From Lingula anatina (Eukaryota > Brachiopoda > Lingulata > Lingulida > Lingulidae), in contig NW_019773748.1 of assembly GCF_001039355.2 (NCBI RefSeq), positions 266,291-330,290 of the forward strand: a stretch of 64,000 nucleotides of DNA, read 5' to 3'. Every line of letters begins with the position of its first letter. Position 1 is the stretch's first letter. Of this stretch, positions 11,115 to 23,277 are shown one piece after another. Made by a program: the position numbers and the translations under genes. Under the pieces are notes generated by a model. The model did not search any database. It was not told the origin of the DNA and saw nothing but the letters and a program-made list of their open reading frames with translations.

Positions 11115-12486
11115 AAAGCTATTACTACACGTAGAGTTCGGAATTTGGGTTCCTGCTAACTTTGCTTGAAATTTTTCATATTCTTTTCTTCAGTAAAGTC
11201 TTTTTCTCTATTGTGGTTGCTTTGGAAATGCAAAAAAGTCTGTTTAAGTTTATCTCAACAGTTTTATTTTTAGTCTTATGCTAGCTAAAACAAGTTGTTT
11301 GCAAAATTAAATGTTTCAGACAGAAAAGAAGAAAAAAAATTGAAATCTGTATCTTTTTCATAAGTCAAAATAGATATCTGAAGCATTTGACTAGATTTTT
11401 ATACTGATTTCACTTGTGATGCTTAGATGTTGCTGGTTTTGTGTGGTGGTAGGGGGTGGGGGACCTTAGTTTTACAAATTACCATTTGTAAATTAGTGTT
11501 GTGTAGTGTTTAGAATACCATAAACACCAGGATACTTCATTTGCATAGCATGCAATATTATTGATTTCATGTTTTACAGTTAAGCATTGCATATTCCTGC
11601 ATATTTACTTAAGAAATAAGTTTATCCATCTTTTCCAGTTCATTAATATTTGTTGCGTGATTTTTTTTCTATTCAAGGTGCTTGCTGCAGGAGAATAGGA
11701 GAATGTGACTGTGCTACAGAAGATACCATCTAGAATATTTTTCCATTTGATTAAATGTTTTTCGTGTTGTGTAAGGTGTAGTCTTTATATCCATTCCATT
11801 TATTTATTTATTAAAGAACAGATTATTTAGTATATGAAACATATCAAACTATAATTTCTAAAATGTGGGAGTATGAAACATATTCTCCCAATTTTTGAAA
11901 ATTATAGATTTGTATAATATCCATACAATGTACAAAATATTTTGCCATCACTCGTGTAGAAGTGGTCACTTATATTTGCTTTCATGCACTGAATTTTAGC
12001 GCCGAGTTTTTTTATGCTTTTAACAAAAGTGTGCCTTGATAAATCAGTTTGTCATTAGGTTGAGACCAAGACATCAATTTGTTGCACCTCTGGCCTGTGT
12101 TTGCTGGCATCTCTGGCAAGTACATGTACCTTTGTAACTTTGCCAGATTTCTATCCTTTTAATGTAGAGTAAGCTTTAACATATCATTAACCTTGCGATT
12201 GTCTATTTTAAAACCTATTTTGTTTAATCTTCAGTTCACCAGCTGAATACTAAGTAGTGCTTAGCCTTAATCGAGATATTCTTGTTTAAATCAGGGGTAT
12301 CATTAATAAAGTTTCCAGGTTTATTCACAGATTCTGCTCACGATTAATTTTGTTTATATCTGCTCAGTTTGATTTGCAGCTTTTCAATTTGGATGTTGAT
12401 TCTTGGGTTATTTTTATGTACAGACACAGATGTGTCTGTACATATTGCCATCACCTGCGTCTGTCGTCGCCGTCGCCGTCGCCGTN
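11115..12486. other. Intergenic DNA ending in a palindrome and CGCCGT repeat at a single N
   Basis: No coding exon recognised. At about 12418-12443 there is a near-perfect palindrome with 12-bp arms TGTACAGACACA/TGTGTCTGTACA. It is followed by a GTCGCC-type hexamer run that breaks off at a single N (12486), which is a contig join. Confidence 0.5.
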
Positions 12487-14388
12487 ATTATAATTAAGAT
12501 TTCAGATACATTTTTCATTTGTGCAGAATGGATGGGCTCTAATCAATGACATGTAAAATCAATTATGACAAGAATCCTTTAGTATCATGCAACTGATGGT
12601 GATCTTTGTGTGTGTGTTTTTTTTTTTTTTTTTTTTTTTGGGGGCTTTTGGGGGGGGTGCACAGTCTCATCTTCTCATCCAGGATCAAAAGAAGGTCCCT
12701 TTGCACATAAATTTATTTTGCACCAGATAGAATGCCATGAAATAAATTGTATTTGGTCACGTTATTCAAGTATAAAAGAAATTTTGTTCCTTCCATAAAA
12801 TTCAATTTCAGCCACTATATATTGAAATATTTCTTGTATTTATTTGTTTTTTTACATTACATTAATTAAAGTTATCTCACTCTCTTTACAAGATTGAGAT
12901 TGCAGTCACTAGATTCTAGGAATCTTATTCTATACCATAGTAAAGAAATCCCTAACTGGTTTACAGATAAATAATATGGTGAAAACACACGAGGGAAAAA
13001 ATATATGATTTTAAGTGAAAGTCAATGTTTGGTATGCTGGGGAATATATTTTCTAAGTATTTCTCTAAATACTCGTTCTCGATTATTTGCTTTTTTCTCC
13101 CAAGGGGGGGAAATATAGGTTATCTTGTCTGTAGTGCTGATGTTGGTTTGTTGGCCATTTTTGAAAAATTCCAGTTCTTGCCTTTGTTGGCAGAGATAAC
13201 AGACATGTTGTCCATGTTCAAGGTTTTGTCTTTTGATAGACACCATACTGTGACTGATCTGATAAGAAATGAAAATACATGATTCATGCAGTGTTTGCAT
13301 ATTATACACAGAATCAGTGCTGCTGCACAGAGAGTGAAACCTGCACAGCAACCACTTAGGCATGCATATCACACTGATTTCATTTGCAAAATCGACACCA
13401 GCAATCTGTTCATTTTGTGTTGTAGGAAAATTGAATCGTGTTCAAAGTCACCAGGGAGTTGATAGTTCAACAACCGTAAAAACCACACACTACGTTTGGC
13501 CATTGTTTCCTTGGAAGTTGTATTTCACTTTCAGTTTGTGCTGTTTGCTTTCAAATCTAGATTTGTATTATTGCAGGTGTAATAGTTTTCAGTGTGAGAG
13601 ACCAGATTTTGGTTAAACAAGCTGCATGCCTTCCATTCAACTCTGCTTTTACTCTTGATAAACCAAGTATTTTAAAAAGATGGATTGTATATTTGCAAAA
13701 TAATGTTTTTAAGCCCAAGAAAATGCTTAATTATGAGTGGCAAAATTTATCTTTGTTTGATCAGTTATACAAATTCATGCATTATTGAGATGGTGCTTAT
13801 CTTCAGATGAAATATTTCATTGACTTTGCTTCTGCCTTTCTTACATATCAGTTCTATTAAGAGAAGATGAAGCAGGTATAAAAAAGAGAAATACAAGAGC
13901 CTTGTGGCAAAATGCTAATGGTTTTGCGTACATCAACAGATCATTTTAAGGGAATAAGCAGCACATCATATTTTTTACCTCAAATCAATATTTTGCTTTT
14001 GTTAAGAAATGATACTCTGTTTATATGTGAAGCAAAAGGGCTGTGTAATGTTCTCCAGTGTTTATGCTGAAGATTGGGACAATGGGGTTTATATAGAAGT
14101 TCAAGGCCATTGAGGGTTGAAGAATAATGTCTTGTGGCTTAGACTAATGGCATCTTTGGTGAGCAAAATATTTCTCATTTCAGCGAAAAAGAGAATCCAA
14201 ACAAGTTAAATGATTTTGGTGATGCATCTTTAATTCACATTTTTTGCTCATTGTATACAAGGACTCAGACAGCATGTGCTTATATTATTTATTTTGAATA
14301 AAAGAGTGCACACTGGTGTGGTTCATGTAATAGTATAACATCCGTGAATTGTATGAATATGTTTGTCTGTGTGTTTAGATAAACTTTG
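12487..14388. repeat. Duplication 1, copy A (bounded by single Ns)
   Basis: This 1.9-kb block repeats at 15735-18084 with very few substitutions. It is bounded exactly by single N characters at 12486 and 14389. Neighbouring DNA is single copy, so an uncollapsed alternative haplotype is more likely than a true duplication. It carries a T22-24/G-run near 12618-12656 and lacks a 446-bp segment found in copy B. Confidence 0.8.
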
Positions 14389-14875
14389 NAAACTGTTAAT
14401 TTTGTTTTATGTTAAATAAGTGTTAAAAATGGAAATAAACCCATTTCAGAATAGTGCTGTCTTGTTTCACATTTCCTCAGATTCAATTTTTAGGCATGTT
14501 AACAGTTTCATTATTTAATTAATAAGATAAGTAAAAGTGTTTGTTTGACAATTCCTGCATCTTTATAACATTGTTAGTTGATTACGTAAAAATGATGGTA
14601 AACTTGTTATCGTGTATTGTGTAATAAAGTTTCAAAAATGGAAATAAACTCATATCATTGCAGTTTGTAAGATTCAATCATTCACTATGTTTAGAAACTC
14701 AGAATGGAGGAAATTGGACATTTGACACTGTTCTATTGAAATTTTTCACATCTCATCAATTTTCTTAGTTGATCATATAAAAATGGCAGTAAACTGTTAA
14801 TTTTGTTTTATGTTAAAAAAGTGTTAAAAATGGGGGAAAAAAAACATTTCAGAACAGTGCTGTCTTGTTTACATT

Positions 14876-15705
14876 TTGGCATTTTCAAGTTGTAACTTTG
14901 AAGTTCCATGGGCCTGAAGACCTTTGCTAGTCACATTTTCTGAATATTCATAATACTAATATTTTATTATTAAAAATTGATGGTCATAATGCTGTTAAAC
15001 GTTATGTAATATTGCATCAAAATTTGGAAAAAAAATATTTTGGGCACTGCTCCCATGATGACCATTTAAGAAAAATCATGTCACTTACTGTTCTCAAACT
15101 TACAGGAAAGAAACATGGGACTAAAATACAGCTTCAGTAGGCAATGCAGTCTGTTTGGTAATTCTTTCTGCTAGTTAAACAGTTTTTTTTTGTGAAAATT
15201 TTATTTTTCACTTCTTGGCATTTTCAAGGTGTGACTTTGAAGTTCCATGGGCTTGAAGACCCATGCTAGTCACATTTTCTGAAAATCCATGATACGTATA
15301 TTTTATTATTAAAATTGACGGTCATTATGCTGTTAACCATTATGTAATATTGCATCAGAATAGAAGAAAACACACTTTTGGGTGCTGCTGCCATGATGAC
15401 CATTATGGGAAAACCATGTTACTGATGATTGCCAAACGTTCAAAAAAGAAATACAGGACTAAAATGCAGCCCGAGTTGGAAAAGCAGTCTAATTGGCTTC
15501 TTTTTCTGGAAGTTATACATTTTCAAAGTGTGAACTTGAACTGCCATGGGCCTGAAGCCTTATGCTTGTTACGCATTTTACTTACATTGGTATTACCTGT
15601 TGAGCATAATTAAAATTTGATATTGAATTTGCAGTTTAACATAATGTACTTTTGCATCAGAATTGACAGTAGCCTATTTTGTGCATAGTTATTTCCTGCT
15701 TTTTG
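14876..15705. repeat. Diverged tandem array, units of about 310-340 bp
   Basis: Units begin near 14876, 15217 and 15522 and share words such as TTCCATGGGCCTGAAG and TATGTAATATTGCATCA. The third unit is partial. By eye divergence is substantial (order of 15-25%), so this is older than the haplotype duplications. A related AAACTGTTAATTTTG/GTTAAAAATGG block repeats at 14390, about 14580 and 14785. Confidence 0.65.
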
Positions 15706-15734
15706 TCTGTACATTTGACAGCTTTGCTGCCTTG

Positions 15735-18084
15735 TTATAATTAAGATTTCAGATACATTTTTCATTTGTGCAGAATGGATGGGCTTTAATCAATGACATG
15801 TAAAATCAATTATGACAAGAATCCTTTAGCATCATGCAACTGATGGTGGTCTTTGTGTGTTTGGGGGGGGGGGGGGTACACAGTCTTATCTTCTCATCCA
15901 GGATCAAAAGAAGGTCCCTTTGCACATAAATTTATTTTGCACCAGATAGAATGCCATGAAATAAATTGTATTTGGTCAAATTATTCAAGTATAAAAGAAA
16001 TTTTGTTCCTTCCATAAAATTCAATTTCAGCCCAGTGCTATATATTGAAATATTTCTTGTTTGTTTTTTTTTTACATTACATTAATTAAAGTTATCTCAC
16101 TCTCTTTACATATGTCTGAATATTAATATTTCCATGTTTTCTCAGTATTTAGAAAGTTGAAAGGACAGTTAGGCAATTAGCTGGCAGTGGTAGAGAGGTA
16201 CAAATTTTGTCTTTTAATGACAATTTACATTACTTTGACACTGTGGTAGTAGGGCAAGGTGTTTCTTACCCTTTGACGTGTTTGAATAATATGTTTATGA
16301 ACAAAGCCCAGTTTGTAAAGCATACTGTTTTCTTCAGGTTGCTTTTTGGGTCATTGAGCCAAAAGAAAGACAAGTGTCCATTTTGCAGCTTTGATGTCCG
16401 GTTTTTATACTGCATGGTGAAGATATTGTTACTGTTTTCATCAGAGATAACTAATATCTTGTGGACTTGTGAAATGCAAGATTTATTGAAATAAAATGCA
16501 ACTGCATTATTGTATGAAATGCAATGGTCATATGTAAAAGCAAAGATTTATTTTACAAGATTGAGATTGCAGTCACTAGATTCTAGGAATCTTATTCTAT
16601 ACCATTGTCCATAGTAAAGAAATCCCTAACTGGTTTACAGATAAATAATATGGTGAAAACACACGAGGGAAGAAATATATGATTTTAAGTGAAAGTCAAT
16701 GTTTGGTATGCTGGGGAATATATTTTCTAAGTATTTCTCTAAATACCCGTTCTCGATTATTTGCTTTTTTCTCCCAAGGGGGGGGAAATATAGGTTATCT
16801 TGTCTGTAGTGCTGATGTTGGTTTGTTGGCCATTTTTGAAAAATTCCAGTTCTTGCCTTTGTTGGCAGAGATAATAGACATGTTGTCCATGTTCAAGGTT
16901 TTGTCTTTTGATAGACACCATACTGTGACTGATCTGATAAGAAATGAAAATACATGATTCATGCAGTGTTTGCATATTATACACAGAATCAGTGCTGCTG
17001 CACAGAGAGTGAAACCTGCACAGCAACCACTTAGGCATGCATATCACACTGATTTCATTTGCAAAATCGACACCAGCAATCTGTTCATTTTGTGTTGTAG
17101 GAAAATTGAATCGTGTTCAAAGTCACCAGGGAGTTGATAGTTCAACAACCGTAAAAACCACACACTACATTTGGCCATTGTTTCCTTGGAAGTTGTATTT
17201 CACTTTCAGTTTGTGCTGTTTGCTTTCAAATCTAGATTTGTATTATTGCAGGTGTAATAGTTTTCAGTGTGAGAGACCAGATTTTGGTTAAACAAGCTGC
17301 ATGCCTACCATTCAACTCTGCTTTTACTCGTGATAAACCAAGTATTTTAAAAAGATGGATTGCATATTTGCAAAATAATGTTTTTAAGCCCAAGAAAATG
17401 CTTAATCATGAGTGGCAAAATTTATCTTTGTTTGAACAGTTATACAAATTTATGCATTATTGAGATGGTGCTTATCTTCAGATGAAATATTGAACTAGAG
17501 AAAATATTTCATTGACTTCGCTTCTGCCTTTCTTACATATCAGTTCTATTAAGAGAAGATGAAGCACGGGACATAAAAAAAGAGAAATACAAGAGCCTTG
17601 TGGCAAAATGCTAATGGTTTTGCTTACATCAACAGATCATTTTAAGGGAATAAGCAGCACATCATATTTTTTACCTCAAATCAATATTTTACTTTTGTTA
17701 AGAAATGATACTCTGTTTATATGTGAAGCAAAAGGGCTGTGTAATGTTCTCCAGTGTTTATGCTGAAGATTGGGACAATGGGGTTTATAAAGAAGTTCAA
17801 GGCCATTGAGGGTTGAAGAATAATGTCTTGTGGCTTAGACTAATGGCATCTTTGGTGAGCAAAATATTTCTCATTTCAGGGAAAAAGAGAATCCAAACAA
17901 GTTAAATGATTTTGGTGATGCATCTTTAATTCACATTTTTTGCTCATTGTATACAAGGACTCAGACAGCATGTGCTTATATTATTTATTTTGAATAAAAG
18001 AGTGCACACTGGTGTGGTTCATGTAATAGTATAACATTCGTGAATTGTATGAATATGTTTGTCTGTGTGTTTAGATAAACATTG
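15735..18084. repeat. Duplication 1, copy B
   Basis: This is the second copy of 12488-14388, and it contains an extra segment at about 16111-16556. Frames found in both copies (for example at 17037-17291) show no recognisable protein and are not called genes. Confidence 0.8.
16111..16556. other. 446-bp presence/absence segment inside duplication 1 copy B
   Basis: Copy A reads CTCTTTACA directly into AGATTGAGATTGCAG (about 12880-12905). Copy B interrupts this with 446 bp and ends again in TTTTACA before the same AGATTGAG. TTACA at both edges could be a target duplication or deletion microhomology. The segment has a 95-codon frame (16207-16494) without recognisable features. Confidence 0.6.
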
Positions 18085-21000
18085 AATAGATTGTTTTACC
18101 TTATTGATACGGTGAACCGAAAATTGGGATTATATTAAAGGGGGTGTAATTTCAAGGTCAGGGTCTGCTATGCGGGTTCTACAGGTGCTCGGCCCACTGC
18201 AAAGCATATATTTGAAGTAGATAGAAAAGGGAGTAAATCTGATGCAAATGCGTTTGAGACTGGTCTGAAGGGAATTTATTTATAGGTTGGCTTCCATTGA
18301 GTGAGCAGTTCATCCTTTTCATCTTGAAGTTACCATTTGCCCAAGCCCCAGGATCTCTAGGTGCCATGCAGGTAACAGTGTATTTCTGGGAGATTTCCTG
18401 CAAGGGTGGTAAAAATAGTTTTTCTTGAAGATTGAGATATGTTTAAGACATGGTTATGCCAGGGATGTTAACACCTGACCTAACATGTTGCAAAGTTTAT
18501 CCAGGAAATTTCTAGATTGTGCATCTGCATGCATGACTTGTAACAATGTCTTCACCATGTGTTTACATTTGCCTTTGATTCTGCCTGCCATTACATCTGT
18601 ATGATGCAAATGGAAAGCAATAATAAGGCCAAGTCAACCCTCTCAGATGGTTACACTATAGATTACCTGGGCGTGGTTAAGCAGAGTATGTTTTGCATGG
18701 TTCCTGTTAAACTATTACAGCAGCCTCCAGTCTATTTACATTACAGGTAATGCTTCAACTGCAGTGTGAACATGAGGTGGTATTGATAAGCAAAACTAAC
18801 ATTAATGTTGTATGGAAACTGAGGACAAAAAATCTGATATTTTACATTTATATCCTTGTTGAGGAAAAACTAAAATCATTTAATGGTTGATTTTATTACT
18901 GATTAAGATGGGTAATTGACAGTTACTGGCATCCTTTGTTAGTTCTAGAAATTAAGTTATTATTTCAAGGTATCTCCAAAATGCCAAAATGGAGTTTGGT
19001 TTTAAACCTCTTGTCTTCTTTAGCTTATCTTCTTCCATGCTCAGGTGATTTTTGTTTGACAATTGTATGCAACTTATTGTAATAGAGCATTGGTTAAAAA
19101 TAATGCAAACTTAGATCATGTTTTATCATGATCACGTTCTTGCAGTTACTCACCAAGATAAGTATAAAAAGTGATAAATTGGTCGAGAGCCCTCTGTCAT
19201 CACTAACACATTCCCCTGCCAAGGTGGGTGAGAAAGGTGCTACAGTGTAGCCAAGCTGCCCTGCTGGCAAATTTGATATCTTTTCTACCTGCCCTCCTGC
19301 TGACCCACTGGTAATTATAGCAGTTTGAAAGGTCAGAGAGCACAACACCAGTCTAACAGACTTAGCCCAATTTCTAGTTGATATCCAAGGGTGGGCCAAC
19401 GCAATGAAGGATGGCTGTATGCCATTAAGTACTGTATGATATCTATGCATCTTGTATTTTGTCAAATTTGATAAGATACAAGATAGTTTATTCTTCTATC
19501 TTGTTTAAAAAATTTGAACTAATGCAGACATCTGGGATAATGTCTTATTCCATTTTATTAAAAAGAAAACAGTCTTGATGAAAGCTGGATGTGTAGTCTG
19601 AAACTTTTGAATTCAAAATGAATGAAGATTTAAATGAATTTAAAACTTATGATATAGTAATATTTTCTTTTTAATTCTGTATCAGGGTGTTATTGATAAA
19701 CTTCAGAAGGATTGGAACTGGTTATAAATGCTAGTGATGTGATAATAAATTTGACTGCTATTTCTAATAGTTTGCCAACTTATTATTATAATTTTTTTTT
19801 CAAAATTACAATTTAACACCAGCTCCGAGCTCCTAAGCACCACTAGAGTTTGGTTATTATTTGCCATCTCAGGTATGCCACCCACTCTGAATCTCACTTA
19901 GCAGGCTGTAATACTTGATTAGTGAAGGAGAAGATTGGGGCCAGTTGGTGCAGTCTTGTGCATCCGTGAAGAAGGGGAGATGGAAATGTCAGTTAAGAGG
20001 GGGAGGGGAGGGGAGGGGAGGGCAGAAGGTTAAGTGTGACTAAAATTTAGGATAATTTAAGGATTTTCCTTAGTTGAGTCATGAACTGACTTTTCACATA
20101 CAGCTGAACTGGCATTTGCCCTATTTGACTCATTGTGTAGATTTGTGAACTGAAAAGATGTACACAGCTGTTTAACACTCATAACATCATTAAACAAAAT
20201 TCCCTCTTTGTATTTTGGTCGCTCAAAAATTGTGATCAGTACTAGTACGTAATGTGTGTACTTTTTAGGTACATTACCTGAAGAACACAAGGGTCATATG
20301 TACTTTTTCACCAAACATTATATTGGTTACCTTGTGCATCAGATTGTATTTGATGTGATGGGTGACATAATTGATTCTTCATGTATTTAGTGAGGGGACG
20401 TTATCAGTTATTTTACTCACAACTTTTTAACCAATCCTAATATGGTAGCAGTGCACCATTAGAAGATACATTGCTTGGGTAGGAACTATATCTTTAGATT
20501 AAACTCCAGTTTAGATGCAGTTTTCCACAGGCACCAGGTGATCCAATATTTACAATTTTGGGGAAATGTGTAATTAGTGAACAGGTGAAAAATCTAATAA
20601 TACAGTGAAGATGTTCACCAGCTGCATAGCCCCTTGTCCCAGCTCCTGTCTATTTGGTCCAGTCACATTTCTCGAAAATACTTTTAGCAGATTAAATGCT
20701 GATTGATGGAAAGTTTTTTGCCCTTTATTCCCCTTATGTGACTTATTTGCTTTCAGATGGCCATAACTGTGTTCATTTTCTCCTCTGCAATCTAGATAAG
20801 ATCTTTCCATAAGTAATGTCAAGTCTCCCTTGTTGTTAAGTATACATTAAATGAATACTATTAGGTCGGCTTAATGGAAGCTGTGTAATGGTACTATATT
20901 CCCTCGGTCCATACTAAATTTAAGTGGGATCAAGAAATTGTAGTGTCAGATTCAACAAAATTGGTTACCTTTAATCTTGTCAGGCTGAAAAAAAGTGACA

Positions 21001-23100
21001 AAAATATATATTATGAGTTTGAATCATTAATTATTATCTTGTCCTGACAACATCAATTTCAAGTTATTTCCACTTTTATAAACCTAATGACAATTAATTG
21101 TTTGCAACAGCCTGTGTGCATTATAGTTTGTGTGGTTTTGTTATTTTTAATTATCACTGGTCTGAGAACGTGTGAAATTTAATGGAGGGAAACAGGGATA
21201 TAAGCTGCTGTATCACAGTGCCATATGCTCTAAAGTTAAGCTTATTTGTCAGTGGTTGTAAGTTTAAAATTTCAACTTGTTAGCATTTCAAATGCAATGT
21301 CAAATACAATGATTAGGTTGAAGCTCCTCAGTTATGTGTTTGAAAATATTGCATATCTATCAAAGGTGTTAAGCAATGGTAAAGAATATATTTTTAAAGA
21401 TTACGCTGAGCCTGGTGAAGGGGCTAGTTATTGATTTGTGATGGACAGCAGAGGTAGTCTACCTGGGTGTTGTTACATCACTGGACAGGTAGCAGGCATA
21501 CACCCTGATTAGCAGTGGCTACTCGGGTTTTATTTTGGGTAGATAGGGACAGGTGCCTGCCTTATAAACTGCATTCTTTGTCTAATGAAGATGTCCAAGA
21601 AAAAATCTTTGAATGCGGGGGATCTGTATTGGTGCTGACTGATTTGAAGTTTGGAGCTTGTGTTTGTTAAAACTGAGTCTGTTTGCCATGCTCCTTGATT
21701 ATCATAAACTTTCTATTTTGGCACAATTGTTTTGTTTAGCATCTGCTTTGAAAGTGAGCTTTGTATTTGCTCCCCCCTTCCCATTAAAAAATGTGATTTT
21801 TAGACTATAAAACATGATGGGGAATTTTTATGCATTTTCCATATTCTTTGAAAAGAAAAAATGCATGTCATGTCCTTTGTTCTGGGTAGCTGTAAAGATA
21901 ATTAAAAGCAATCGCTGGCGGCAGGCAGGCGTTTTTATCTTGCCATCTGGTGTTGAGCAAAGAAAGGAAAAGGAAAAACATCCAAACCATATCAGCCCAT
22001 CACATTCATGCTGTGGTTGTCAGTTTCACTAAAGAATTGAAAGTGTTATTTATACTGTGACTTCTTTTCTTTTCGTACTCAGGAAAGTACTTTTTGGCCT
22101 GCACATTATGGAACAATTTGCAAGTATCTCACTAATTGCATTTTACTTATTTATGAAGCTTTGCTGCATTACAGAATGAATGGTTGCACAAGCTCTAAAT
22201 TGATGCTGAAGGTCCTCTAACTTAGGATTTCCCAAGGGAAGGAGGGTAATGGGACTTGGAGAATATATTACCTCAGTTTTCATATTGTTCATAGCCAGTG
22301 CTGATCCAATCCACTACTTTAACTAATTACTGAATGGATCTAGATGGCTGGATAGCTGGCTGCTTACTTTCTGATTTATGAAAGCGATATTGATTTGACT
22401 GTGATCCAGGTGGATGTTATTGTTAAACAGGTGCTTTTAACTGCATCAGTGCTGTGTGGAAGGGAAGAGGCCTACTTTGTGGGGAGGAAGGATATCGGGA
22501 GAGGTAGAAGTTGCTGATAGGAAAGACTTGTGATCAGGGTAGTAAAGTGGCTTGATATTTCGATACAATCCCCAGATCGAGGTGGTGCCGCTGCTGTCAT
22601 CCAATGAAAAGGCCCACATTTTGAGGGGTTAAAATAGTCTCCTATTGTCACTGAGTCATTGCTTGGAGGTTCTATTATTTACATAGGCGCAATTGAATAG
22701 GGGCTTGGAAGCGGAACTCTAGTTGTATGGGGTGGTTATATCAATAATTGCTCAGTCCCAATGCTATCCATCCATTTGGTCAGCAGGTCCCATTGTTGAC
22801 CCAGGACTTATTTAGTGTGTATTTGTCAAGCATTAGCATTAATTGATCCCCTGCCAGTTTGTTGGACAGAGTGAAGTGCGCTATTTTTACTTGGCACTCA
22901 CACATCATCTACACTAGTGCTTGTCAAGTCAGGAGGAGGAGATTAGTTGGAGAAGAGTCAGTTTGCCTGGGAACCTCATTCTGCGCTGTTCTCACTATAG
23001 GACAAGGTTGCCGGTGAGAAACTCTCATATTGTACACATTGTACATTATCATTACTACGACAACGGACAATCTGAGCTCACGTGGGGAAATACATAGAGA
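18085..23100. other. Intergenic/5' region upstream of PTBP coding exons
   Basis: No coding exon recognised. It has a G-rich run of GGGGA units near 20001-20022. From about 22.4 kb on, the sequence becomes less AT-rich and less repetitive, as would fit a promoter and 5' leader before the first PTBP coding exon; this part is inference. Confidence 0.4.
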
Positions 23101-23145
23101 CTTTTTTTGTGACACCACCCTGGTCAGTCAAATTTAAAGGTCTCC

Positions 23146-23277
23146 ATGCTTCTGTCATTCTCGAAGGTCAGTCCTCCACCGTCTGCATACTATGGTTTAT
23201 CACCTATTCAGACCCCGCAGGTGCCTGTTACACTTCCCATCCCAGCACAGCAGCCTCTGTATGTGCAGGGCATGAAG
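23146..23277 (+). CDS. PTBP1: PTBP exon with Pro/Gln-rich alternative N-terminus
   Basis: 44 codons from ATG at 23146 to a phase-0 GTAGGG donor, so it joins directly to CGT GGA TCT GAT at 23700 and gives ...GMK|RGSDELL, as vertebrate ...TK|RGSDEL. It encodes [15 protein letters not shown] and [13 protein letters not shown]. An in-frame TGA lies just upstream (about 23110). Acceptor-like CAGs at about 23127 (phase 0) or 23170 are possible, so the true exon start is open. Confidence 0.65.

Noticed and set aside
13022-13788. Several 64-116-codon frames that recur in the second copy at 16679-17463
   Set aside because: Conservation between copies reflects recent duplication or alleles, not selection. 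No recognisable domain and no consistent exon structure.
16207-16494. 95-codon frame in the 446-bp indel segment
   Set aside because: No domain recognised, and the segment is absent from the other copy.
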